A program made the position numbers and the translations under genes. A stretch of DNA of 64,000 bases from the NCBI GenBank assembly GCA_000438415.1, contig FR902233.1:4843-68842 (forward strand). Reading direction: 5' to 3'. This stretch comes from Clostridium sp. CAG:628 (GTDB lineage: Bacteria; Bacillota_I; Bacilli_A; RF39; UBA660). Below the pieces are notes generated by a model. That model was not told where the DNA came from, did not search any database, and was given only the letters and a program-made list of their open reading frames with translations. Below, piece after piece: positions 16,969-25,455 of the stretch. Position 1 is the first letter of the stretch. Each line of letters opens with the position of its first letter.

Positions 16969-18119
16969 TAAGTAATATATTTATAATAATTGGTGTAACT
17001 TTGTTTATATCAAAGTTAATAATAACCCAATTTAATAAAAATAAACCTACAAAAATAAATGTGAATAACCCAAACTACTGCATTTTAGTACCCGCTAGAA
17101 ATGAGTCACGTGTAATTGAAGACTTACTACTCAGTATAAAATCTCAAACACAAAAAGTACCTTTTGAAAATGTATATATTATTGTAGAAGATAAAAATGA
17201 CCCTACTACAAAAATTGCTAAAAAATATAATGCAAATATAATCATAAGACAAAAACTAGAACTAAAAAGAAAAGGATATGCTCTGATGGAAGCAATAGAA
17301 AGAATTACAAAAACAAAGAATTACGACGCATACTTTATATTTGATGCAGACAACATATTAGATAAAAACTATATTTCAGAAATGAACAAATCATTTATGA
17401 GTGGATATGACATTGGAATTGGTTATAGACTAAACAAAAACAAAACAAACAGCATCGCTTCTTCGAGCCATTTAATATTCACACTAGTAAACGAACTATC
17501 TAATAAAAACAGAAACAAACATAACATAAACTGTAACTGTTCTGGAACTGGATTTTATATAACAGGAAAACTTATTAACAAACTAAAAACTTATCCGTTT
17601 CACTCACTTACTGAAGACTACGAAATTTCACTATACGCTTGCACTAACAATTTAACAACAACATACAACAGAAATGCCTTATTCTATGATGAACAACCAA
17701 CAAACTATAAAACATATTTAAAACAAAGAACAAGATGGGTAAGCGGTTACTTTGAAGCAAGAAAAAAATACAGAAAAAGTTTACTAAAAAATATAAACTT
17801 TAAAAACAAAAACTTTGCTTCAAACTATAACTCTTTTATAGGAATATATGACTTAATATTCTTACTTATTGGCTTAATACTAAAAATGTTAAATCACCCA
17901 CTTTTAATACCATTAATAGTTTACTTAGTTCTCATGTTACTAACAATTTATCTAATACATATAGAAAAAAACTATAAACTAAACACTTCACTTTATATAA
18001 AAACTATACTAGTGCACCCACTACTTTTACTTAGTTACATACTTTGTTTAATAAAAGTACTAACTAGTAAAGAAATAACATGGGATACTATAGAACACAA
18101 AGAGACTTTAAATAAATAA
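16965..18119 (+). CDS. processive family 2 glycosyltransferase
   Basis: The 384-residue enzyme has an N-terminal helix and a GT-A domain with NYCILVPARNESRVIEDLL, the metal-binding YFIFDADNILD, GTGFYI and TEDYEIS. The product-binding QRTRWVSGYFE (QxxRW) is typical of processive membrane synthases. At least two C-terminal helices follow. Such enzymes make polysaccharide or glycolipid at the inner face of the membrane; sugar and acceptor are unknown. It is the last gene of the rnr operon (ATGA overlap) and is followed by a clear terminator. Confidence 0.88.
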   Translation: MISNIFIIIGVTLFISKLIITQFNKNKPTKINVNNPNYCILVPARNESRVIEDLLLSIKSQTQKVPFENVYIIVEDKNDPTTKIAKKYNANIIIRQKLELKRKGYALMEAIERITKTKNYDAYFIFDADNILDKNYISEMNKSFMSGYDIGIGYRLNKNKTNSIASSSHLIFTLVNELSNKNRNKHNINCNCSGTGFYITGKLINKLKTYPFHSLTEDYEISLYACTNNLTTTYNRNALFYDEQPTNYKTYLKQRTRWVSGYFEARKKYRKSLLKNINFKNKNFASNYNSFIGIYDLIFLLIGLILKMLNHPLLIPLIVYLVLMLLTIYLIHIEKNYKLNTSLYIKTILVHPLLLLSYILCLIKVLTSKEITWDTIEHKETLNK

Positions 18120-18130
18120 GTCTCTTTTAA
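18099..18130 (+). terminator. terminator of the rnr-GT2 operon
   Basis: AAAGAGACTT/AAGTCTCTTT flanks the stop codon region and is followed by TTAATTT. Confidence 0.8.
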
Positions 18131-18203
18131 TTTAATAAGCAAACACATAAATAACCAAGTACATACTAAAAACGTAGAACGTTACTACATTTTTTAAAAC
18201 TCA

Positions 18204-18228
18204 CTAAAAAAATAGACAAAAGTCTATT
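18204..18228 (-). terminator. terminator of psd
   Basis: AATAGAC/GTCTATT with a 4-nt loop and a T7 run on the minus strand. Confidence 0.85.
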
Positions 18229-19084
18229 CTTTACTTACACCAATTTTCTCTCCACATTTAACTCTAGTCTCTATATTTTCAACGGAATTATTAAGAATAT
18301 CTCTATCAATAACTACAGCATCTTTTTTTACAAGCAGTACAATAGTACTTCCACCAAACAAGAACATTCCTTTTTCTTCTCCTTTTTTAAACTTATAATT
18401 ATCATGTTTATTCTTAATCTTTCCAACAAGTGTTGCACCAACTTCTACTTCTACAATATCTCCAAAATTCTTAGTATGAAGTGTAGTATACTCTCTACTA
18501 TTTCTTTTAAATACCTTACACTTTCTATAAGCAATTGGCCTAACCGTATTTAAAACACCTCTTACAAAATAATTGTCTTCTTGGCTACCATCATCAACAT
18601 AATGATACCTATGATAATCATCCTTACATAACCTAAAAACAAGTGCTTTACCACCTATATAATTTTTATAAATTTCATCATCATTAAGTAAATCTTTAAC
18701 ACTATAAAAAGAATTCTTAATTTCAAAACAAGAATACTCATTAACATCATACACAGTCAACTTAGCATCACATGGGCTTATAAAAACATTCATATCTTTA
18801 ACATAATCAATTTTCTTTTTCTTTCTTACAAAAAAAGAATTAAAACTTTTATATTTAATATTTTCATAAACACTCATATCAATTTTATTCTTCTTAACAA
18901 AAGGTTTAATAAGTATTTTAGAAATTCTACTACTTAAAAATAAACCTATTAACTTAGAAATAAAAGGTAAACTTAAAAACTTAATCAAACATCTTCCAAT
19001 TACACTTCCATAAAGAAAATTAACTAATTTTCCCTCTTTATCATAGTCTAAATTACCTTCCCTATCTTTAAACATATATAACAT
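18224..19084 (-). CDS. psd: phosphatidylserine decarboxylase
   Basis: The 286-residue protein matches PSD. It has FNSFFVRK near residue 80, the conserved histidine segment KDDYHRYHYVDDG, and MFLFGGSTIVLL near the C-terminus. The GGST is the self-cleavage site: the proenzyme splits before Ser, which becomes the pyruvoyl cofactor (family LGST or GGST). It makes phosphatidylethanolamine from phosphatidylserine at the membrane. The diacylglycerol kinase gene lies 14 bp upstream on the same strand, making a two-gene phospholipid unit. No pssA gene is in the window. Confidence 0.95.
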   Translation of the reverse strand: MLYMFKDREGNLDYDKEGKLVNFLYGSVIGRCLIKFLSLPFISKLIGLFLSSRISKILIKPFVKKNKIDMSVYENIKYKSFNSFFVRKKKKIDYVKDMNVFISPCDAKLTVYDVNEYSCFEIKNSFYSVKDLLNDDEIYKNYIGGKALVFRLCKDDYHRYHYVDDGSQEDNYFVRGVLNTVRPIAYRKCKVFKRNSREYTTLHTKNFGDIVEVEVGATLVGKIKNKHDNYKFKKGEEKGMFLFGGSTIVLLVKKDAVVIDRDILNNSVENIETRVKCGEKIGVSKE

Positions 19085-19098
19085 AATACTACCTACTT

Positions 19099-20043
19099 CT
19101 ATTTATTTTCTTCTTTATATTCTTCTAAATTACTAAATAATTTAACTATATTTTTCTTAGGAACAAGCATATACATATCTTTATTTATACTAAATTTAAA
19201 TTCTTTAGTATCATGTTTATACTCTTCACCATCAAGTACCCAACTATTAGGAACATCTTTAAATCTAACAACTAAATTATTAGTTTTATAATACTCAAGT
19301 CCAGGCATATTCTTCACTTCCCCAGCCAAAATCCTAGTAGCAAGCGCAATTAACTCAACCTTAGTTTTAGCAGTAATCATAAGCACTTCAAACATATCAT
19401 CATCTAATTTAACATCATTATATATATGACTTATTCCACCCATTCTACTTGTATTAGTAATAAAAAGGAAAGAATATATACCACTTTTCTTAATTCCATC
19501 TATCTCATATTCTAAATCAAAAAGTTTTACCTTCCCAGTAAATTCATGAATTGCATTAAAAATATAAGCAAGTCTTCCATATTTCTTTTTATACTTTCTA
19601 GGAGTATTATAACTAACATCAACATAACTACCTAAACAAGCCACATAAACAAATGGAACATCATTAATCATACAAACATCCACATTCTTTTCAGTTCCAC
19701 TAAGTAGCATCTGTGCATTAACTATCATATTCTTAGTGTACCCATACATTGTACCAACATCATTCATAGTACCAACAGGAAGTTGTGCCATAACAAGCTT
19801 ATTCTTTCTCATTAAATTACCTGTTATGCCTTCATTTAAAGTACCATCCCCTCCAGCACAAATAACTAAATCAACATCATCTTCTAACTCACTCACTATT
19901 CTAGTCGCATCTTTTGCCGCTTTAGTTGGACACATAACAGTCTCATACCCATTAACTTTCATAATTTCTGGAAGTTCTTTAAGATTTTTCTTATCAACAG
20001 GTCTTCCACTTTCAGGATTATATATAATTACACATTTTTTCAT
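19099..20043 (-). CDS. diacylglycerol/lipid kinase, DgkB-YegS family
   Basis: The 314-residue enzyme begins CVIIYNPESGRP, carries the nucleotide-binding GGDGTLNEGITG, and ends with the YegS/DgkB beta-sandwich (NNLVVRFKDVPNSWVLDGEE). It phosphorylates diacylglycerol (or a related lipid) to phosphatidate on the cytoplasmic side. The ATG at 20043 is preferred over a TTG further out because GAGG falls inside the longer frame. In Gram-positive bacteria DgkB recycles diacylglycerol released by lipoteichoic acid synthesis; an LtaS-like enzyme is at 52478. Confidence 0.92.
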   Translation of the reverse strand: MKKCVIIYNPESGRPVDKKNLKELPEIMKVNGYETVMCPTKAAKDATRIVSELEDDVDLVICAGGDGTLNEGITGNLMRKNKLVMAQLPVGTMNDVGTMYGYTKNMIVNAQMLLSGTEKNVDVCMINDVPFVYVACLGSYVDVSYNTPRKYKKKYGRLAYIFNAIHEFTGKVKLFDLEYEIDGIKKSGIYSFLFITNTSRMGGISHIYNDVKLDDDMFEVLMITAKTKVELIALATRILAGEVKNMPGLEYYKTNNLVVRFKDVPNSWVLDGEEYKHDTKEFKFSINKDMYMLVPKKNIVKLFSNLEEYKEENK

Positions 20044-20093
20044 AATTTCCGCCCTCAAAATAATTTTATCAAATTAACATATAAAAGTCTACT

Positions 20094-22025
20094 CTATCTT
20101 ATCTTATAATTATTTATCACACTCAAATTCTCTTTTAAAATATTCCACATTCTATCACTTAATTCTTTCTTCCAATTATCTTCTTTTAAATTAACAAAAG
20201 GTCTAAAACTAATTTGATAAAAAGGTGTAATCCATAAAGAAAAATCTTGTTTAAAAATTTGACTAAATTCTACATTTCTTAAAACACTAAAAATAAATTT
20301 ATCAAATAAGACTTTATCATTAAGAATATAAGCCTTATTTAAATCAGTAAATTTAACACAACCTATAGACCCATTAATAACCTCTATATCTTTAACACTT
20401 GTTGGTAAAACTAGATCTCTAATAAACCTTTTAGTATCATTATTAATAACAATTTTTTTAAGTTTATCACTATTAGAAAAATCATAACATATTCTATTTG
20501 TATTAAATATAGTATTTTCACTCATTCCTATATAAACATATTCTACATCTTTTCCAAAATAAATAGTATTTTCTCTAAAATCACTAAAAACTTCATTTAA
20601 TAATATATTCGCATCAAAATTAAATTCATCAAAATCTGCTACTTTAAACCCATCATAGAACTTATTTCTAAAAGGAAGAACATAATTCATTTCCTTATTT
20701 AACATATTAAAAACCTTATAAATATTAAAATAATAACCATATTCTTTTTGTAACTCTTCTAAATTATTTCCTAATTTATACTTATGATCAAACATTCTAA
20801 GAATTGTTAATAAAGAAACATCACTAGCAAAATAATTTGAGTAACCATATTTTTTACATATACTACTATTACTATAAGGTTCTAAATAATTATAAACACT
20901 ACTAGTAGGTACTTTAAAATATTCTAACATTTTATAAAACCAATTCTTATAATCATCTTTTTCTCCATTAAATAACAAACTTAATTTAAATGAGTCCTTT
21001 AAAATACTATTCACTTCTCTATCATAAAAAATAATATTCTTAATATCTCTACTTATATTCTTTTCACTAATATATTTATAAATAATATTCTCTAAATAAT
21101 CATGTTCATACACACTATTATATTTAATTACATAATCACTTATAGGTTTTTCCCTAAACTTAATTTCATAATATTTAAACTTTCTATCAATTAAATCATT
21201 TAATAAATCATCAACGCAAGTAGTACTAAACTCCTTTAAAAATATACACTTTTTAATACCTTCATCAATACTCTCTATATTCCCAATTTTAAGACTTTTA
21301 ATATCATTAATAACATCATGACTACTTAAATAATTTTCTAACATAACTTCCATATAAACAATATTACTAATACCTAATTCTTTAATATTTTCATTATCTA
21401 TACCAAATAGATATAAATAACTCTTAAGTTTATTAAATTTATTTCTTATCATTTCATCTTCATTACTAACCAAAGTAATATTAGAAATACTAATTAAATC
21501 TAAATAACTACTAACCTCCAAATTAATAGCTTTCATATTACTATTTATAATAATTAACTCATTTTTTATACTATTAATCTTTCTATAAATAGCATCTCTT
21601 TTATTAACATTAATAATGTTTCTTCTACTAACTATATCTAAAGCCTTCCACCTAATAAATAAATCTTCTTTATAATTATTTAATAAAACAACATAATACT
21701 TTAATTTACTTAGTATAATTTCTAAATCAACATTATTCCTCTTATCACTATTATTTACCAAATTCATAATATAATCTAATTCAATAATAGTTTTAGTAAT
21801 ACTATTAATATAATTATTAATAGTAACTTCACCTTGAAAGTCCACACTTGTTAAATACCTATCACTCTTTAATAACTCTTTATAATAACTAATATACTTT
21901 TTAATCTCTTTATCTTTTGAAACATAAAACTTCTTTTCAGGCATATCAATTAAATCATCTAAATTAATTAAAGAATTACTATTTATATTAACTTTCTTTT
22001 TAAAAATATTTTTAAACCAACCCAT
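20094..22025 (-). CDS. large cytoplasmic hypothetical protein
   Basis: This 643-residue protein has no signal peptide or clear membrane span. It begins with basic MGWFKNIFKKKVNINS and is mostly charged helices. Near the C-terminus a strand-turn pattern (LKKIVINNDTKRFI, LPTSVKDIEVINGS) recalls a single degenerate BspA-type leucine-rich repeat. I do not recognise a named family. GAGGGG precedes the ATG. Its promoter is the 28-bp element at 22042, identical in core to that of the PlsC-like gene at 24263, so the two genes may be co-regulated. Confidence 0.65.
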   Translation of the reverse strand: MGWFKNIFKKKVNINSNSLINLDDLIDMPEKKFYVSKDKEIKKYISYYKELLKSDRYLTSVDFQGEVTINNYINSITKTIIELDYIMNLVNNSDKRNNVDLEIILSKLKYYVVLLNNYKEDLFIRWKALDIVSRRNIINVNKRDAIYRKINSIKNELIIINSNMKAINLEVSSYLDLISISNITLVSNEDEMIRNKFNKLKSYLYLFGIDNENIKELGISNIVYMEVMLENYLSSHDVINDIKSLKIGNIESIDEGIKKCIFLKEFSTTCVDDLLNDLIDRKFKYYEIKFREKPISDYVIKYNSVYEHDYLENIIYKYISEKNISRDIKNIIFYDREVNSILKDSFKLSLLFNGEKDDYKNWFYKMLEYFKVPTSSVYNYLEPYSNSSICKKYGYSNYFASDVSLLTILRMFDHKYKLGNNLEELQKEYGYYFNIYKVFNMLNKEMNYVLPFRNKFYDGFKVADFDEFNFDANILLNEVFSDFRENTIYFGKDVEYVYIGMSENTIFNTNRICYDFSNSDKLKKIVINNDTKRFIRDLVLPTSVKDIEVINGSIGCVKFTDLNKAYILNDKVLFDKFIFSVLRNVEFSQIFKQDFSLWITPFYQISFRPFVNLKEDNWKKELSDRMWNILKENLSVINNYKIR

Positions 22026-22041
22026 ATAATCCCCTCATATA

Positions 22042-22083
22042 AAAAAGTGTACTTATTATAGCACACTTTTCTAAATATTTCAA
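22042..22083 (-). promoter_or_regulatory. terminator-like palindrome with embedded promoter (copy A)
   Basis: Positions 22042-22069 are identical over 28 bp to 25404-25431. On the minus strand AAGTGTGC pairs with GTACACTT (8 bp with one G-T) around the loop TATAATAA, followed by T5-6, which is an intrinsic terminator shape. The loop is also a -10 box (TATAAT, 22055-22060) with extended TG and a -35 TTGAAA (22078-22083) 17 bp away. It would start the 20094 gene's mRNA inside the 3' arm and stop any upstream transcript. Confidence 0.7.
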
Positions 22084-22120
22084 ATTAATAGTTATAATTA
22101 AATTTTCTTAACAATTAGAA

Positions 22121-22368
22121 TCAATCTTTTAAATTTCCTATAGAAACAACATAAAATCCATCATCTCTTTTATAAGAATAAGTTGTCCCTGTAAATAGCA
22201 TTAAAATTAAAGCTCACCACACTTTTCAATATCTATGCGTTTTGTAGATTTTAAAAGGTTTTTTGCTGCTTCATCAATATATGCAGAACCTAATTTAATT
22301 TCAACATCACCCATTATTTCCATCAATTATCCCAATTCATTTTCAATTAATCTTGGTAAATATTTCAT
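22121..22368 (-). pseudogene. degraded DUF4143-type AAA ATPase remnant
   Basis: On the minus strand the N-terminal MKYLPRLIENELG is followed by a TAA, then LMEIMGDVEIK. The frame then jumps to a C-terminal piece with IDEAAKNLLKSTKRIDIEK. After a frameshift comes FLMLFTGTTYSYKRDDGFYV and a VVSIGNLKD-type ending. This layout is the start and end of a DUF4143 ATPase (about 400 residues) with the ATP-binding middle deleted. At least three lesions are visible, so it is dead. Confidence 0.75.
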
Positions 22369-22447
22369 ACTTTATTCTTTATTCAAAAAAAATATTAAAC
22401 CATTTTTTATATAAAAAAAATTTACATTTTGAGAAAAAAAGAAAGCC

Positions 22448-24196
22448 TTAACTTAAAGCTTTCTTAATATTATTTATAATATCATTAATATCTAATTCTT
22501 CACTAACAAACATATCTACATAATCTATATTTTCATCATTACCTATAGCCATAATTTTAATATTACTAGATATATCTTCTTTTATAGTTCTAACTAACTC
22601 TTCTAGTTTAACATCACTAATATATTTATCAATAATTACAACATCATAGTCTACTCTCTTTAACTCTTTTATTGCTTCTACCCCATTACTAAAATCATTC
22701 ACTTTTATTTCATACTTCATAATACTATTCTTTAAAAATGCTCTGATCATATTACTACTATGTATAATCATTATATTAACACTACTTAAATCTAACTTAG
22801 TACTAGTATCCACTAAACTCTCATGAAGAAATACTTTAAACTCACTTCCTTTACCTAATTCTGAAGTAATACTTATATTTCCTCCGAGAATATTAACTAA
22901 ATTTTTAGTGATAAATAATCCTAAGCCTAAACCTAAAGTATCACTATTCTTTTCTAACTTACCAAATTTATTAAATATTAAATCAATATTCTCTTCACTA
23001 ATTCCTTTACCAGTATCCTTTACTACTATTTCAATATCACACTTATCTTTCTTAACACTACTACTTACACTAACTTCTATTTTACCCTTATCAGTATATT
23101 TAATAGCATTGCTAAGTAAATTACTAACTATTTGTTTAACTTTATCCTTGTCTCCGTAAACAACATCAGGTAACTCACTATAATTACTTACAATTTCTAC
23201 ATCTTTATTAGTAAGTCTCTTTTTATTTAAATTAATTATATCTTCTATAACCTCTTTAGGATTATACCCACTTATTAAAATATCCACATTTCCACTTTCA
23301 ATTTGAGAAACATTAATTATTCCATTACAAACATCTAACAAACTATTTGTAGAATTAACTAAACCATTAAGTACATCCTTACTTTCTTCACTCAAATTAT
23401 CTTCCATTTCTATTACACTTGCACATCCTATTATCTGATTCATAGGTGTTCTAATTTCATGTGACATACTCCTTAAAAATTCACTTTTAACCAAGTTGGC
23501 ATTTTCTAAGTTGTCTTTAGCTAGCTCTAGTTCATTTATCAGTTTAATATCTGGATTTTCTATAGTAAAATACATTATAAAATTATCTATCGTTAACCCA
23601 ATAGAAATAATTATTAAATAAGGATTAACTGAAAACAATATAGCAATTAAAATAGCAGTAAAAATAATTACAAAAACTGGTAAATGTTTTATATTAATTT
23701 TCTTTAAGTTAAATAAAACAATTAACAAAGAAACTAAAATATAAAATAAACAAAATATAATTGATAATATAACCGCTTCTCCTTGTGCAGTTTGATGTAT
23801 ACTATCTTTAATAATTAAGTCAATTTTAGAATTAAAAACCACTACAAACATTATAATATCCAAAACTATAACAGATGTACTAACCTTTTTTAATAACCTC
23901 TTAAATCTTTTTCTTTCTTTATAAGTTATAACAAAAATATATAACATTAATGAAGAAGACCAAATAATTAAAAACACATAATCAAGTTTGTTTAATAAGG
24001 AAACTAAACTAACATTATAATTAGTGTAATAATTATAAAACAAAAGGGATACTAAAGCACTATCCATTAAAATAGAAAAAATCATTAAAATATAAATACT
24101 ATTTTCTAATAAATGTACTCTTTTCTTAGAAAAATAAATAACAAGCAAAACAAATGAAAGCAAAAACGCTGTCACTGGTAAATACAAATTTGGCAC
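22448..24196 (-). CDS. hybrid sensor histidine kinase with degenerate receiver
   Basis: The 582-residue protein has about seven N-terminal membrane helices. A HisKA box follows (FLRSMSHEIRTPM), then an HATPase domain with NLLSNAIKYTDKG, DTGKGIS and LGLGLGLFITKNLV. The C-terminal receiver-like domain keeps the phospho-Asp strand VVIIDKYI, but the usual acidic pair at its start (DD) is IHSS here, so phosphotransfer is doubtful. No response regulator is adjacent. The GTG at 24196 with AGGGAG upstream is the preferred start. The signal sensed is unknown. Confidence 0.9.
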   Translation of the reverse strand: MPNLYLPVTAFLLSFVLLVIYFSKKRVHLLENSIYILMIFSILMDSALVSLLFYNYYTNYNVSLVSLLNKLDYVFLIIWSSSLMLYIFVITYKERKRFKRLLKKVSTSVIVLDIIMFVVVFNSKIDLIIKDSIHQTAQGEAVILSIIFCLFYILVSLLIVLFNLKKINIKHLPVFVIIFTAILIAILFSVNPYLIIISIGLTIDNFIMYFTIENPDIKLINELELAKDNLENANLVKSEFLRSMSHEIRTPMNQIIGCASVIEMEDNLSEESKDVLNGLVNSTNSLLDVCNGIINVSQIESGNVDILISGYNPKEVIEDIINLNKKRLTNKDVEIVSNYSELPDVVYGDKDKVKQIVSNLLSNAIKYTDKGKIEVSVSSSVKKDKCDIEIVVKDTGKGISEENIDLIFNKFGKLEKNSDTLGLGLGLFITKNLVNILGGNISITSELGKGSEFKVFLHESLVDTSTKLDLSSVNIMIIHSSNMIRAFLKNSIMKYEIKVNDFSNGVEAIKELKRVDYDVVIIDKYISDVKLEELVRTIKEDISSNIKIMAIGNDENIDYVDMFVSEELDINDIINNIKKALS

Positions 24197-24262
24197 ACTA
24201 CCCACTCCCTCTAACTTATCCTAAGTATATAACATAATAATGATTTTTGCAAGAAAAAAACA

Positions 24263-25387
24263 CTATTTTTTTAGTGTTTTACAAAATACTTCTTCTTCAC
24301 TAACTATAAGTTTATCAGTACATTCTGTTGTTTTTTCAGACTCTAAGTAAAAGTATGGAGTGGCTTTAATAGTCTCTTCTAAATATTTATCCCACTCTTC
24401 ATATATTGAAGAAGAACACTCTTTAAAAGTATTATCAGGATGTTTACTAATCATATCAAATTTTTCAGTAGCCATAATGTCTCTAATTCTTTCAGTAACT
24501 ACTTCCTTTTCTATAGTAGTCATTCTTTGTAAATAATTTATAACCACTTTTAATACATGTTCATTTTCTTCATTAAGAAGACATTTTATATCATATACTA
24601 CTTTTAAACACATACTACTTATTTGATTTAATAAATTATTAAAATCATTTTCATTCTGTTTATTATTTAATTCACTAACAATATTCTTAATATTAACCAA
24701 CTCATTTTTAATACTTAAATATTGAACACCATCAAAAATTAATATATCATTTGCTTTATTAATATACTTATTTAATTTCTTAATAATTAAATCTATATCT
24801 TCTAAAGTAACATCATTAACATCAATTCCATCTAACATTCTTGAATAACACTTATTACCAACTTTATAAGTTATTATAGGTACAACTAGAGCATTATTTT
24901 CTTTAGCAATTTCATAAAATCCCCAATGCAAATTATACATTAATTTATTAGGTGATAAATTCCAAGTAGCTTCAGGAAATATTAAAATATTACTACCATA
25001 CTCTATTACCTTATTCATCTTACTTTTCATAGCATTTCTACTTTCTTTATCATATCTATCAACTAATTGAGAACCATATAACCATAAAAAGAAACCATCC
25101 AAAGTATTATAAAATAAGTCAATATTACCAACTACAAAGTATGCATTACATTTAGCAGTCAAAACAGTATTAACCGCGTCATCCTTAAATGAATGAGATG
25201 CAATATATATAACTGGTCTATCAGTTCCTTTAAATTCTTTCTTTTCAATTTCTAATTTTAACTTATTACTTAAAGCTAACATTTTCCATAGTAATGGTCT
25301 AATTTTATTTCTAACCATAACTCCATTCTTAGATATAGTATTTTCTGGATTATTATCACTCATATACTTTAAAAAACTATTATTCAT
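24263..25387 (-). CDS. PlsC-like acyltransferase with long C-terminal extension
   Basis: The 374-residue protein has the glycerophospholipid acyltransferase motifs SHSFKDD (HX4D), ILIFPEATWNLSP (FPEGT-type box) and ALVVPIITYKVG within its first 200 residues. A further 170 residues of charged helices follow, longer than normal PlsC (about 200-250). Such enzymes move acyl chains onto a hydroxyl at the membrane. Its promoter has nearly the same operator as the peptide operon just upstream (9-6-9 inverted repeat at 25432-25455), so it may belong to that regulon. GGGGG lies before the ATG. Confidence 0.8.
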   Translation of the reverse strand: MNNSFLKYMSDNNPENTISKNGVMVRNKIRPLLWKMLALSNKLKLEIEKKEFKGTDRPVIYIASHSFKDDAVNTVLTAKCNAYFVVGNIDLFYNTLDGFFLWLYGSQLVDRYDKESRNAMKSKMNKVIEYGSNILIFPEATWNLSPNKLMYNLHWGFYEIAKENNALVVPIITYKVGNKCYSRMLDGIDVNDVTLEDIDLIIKKLNKYINKANDILIFDGVQYLSIKNELVNIKNIVSELNNKQNENDFNNLLNQISSMCLKVVYDIKCLLNEENEHVLKVVINYLQRMTTIEKEVVTERIRDIMATEKFDMISKHPDNTFKECSSSIYEEWDKYLEETIKATPYFYLESEKTTECTDKLIVSEEEVFCKTLKK

Positions 25388-25403
25388 AATTTTCCCCCTT
25401 AAT

Positions 25404-25455
25404 AAAAAGTGTACTTATTATAGCACACTTTAACTTATTATGCAAATTATAAGTT
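25404..25455 (-). promoter_or_regulatory. shared operator, promoter and terminator-like element (copy B)
   Basis: AACTTATTA (25432-25440), TGCAAA, TTATAAGTT (25447-25455) is a 9-6-9 inverted repeat with one mismatch. Its centre is, on the minus strand, the -35 TTTGCA. The -10 TATAAT is at 25417-25422 (18-bp spacer). The left part (25404-25431) is the 28-bp palindrome shared with 22042 and could act as the terminator of the ABC-F operon. The repeat overlaps the ABC-F stop codon. Confidence 0.72.
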
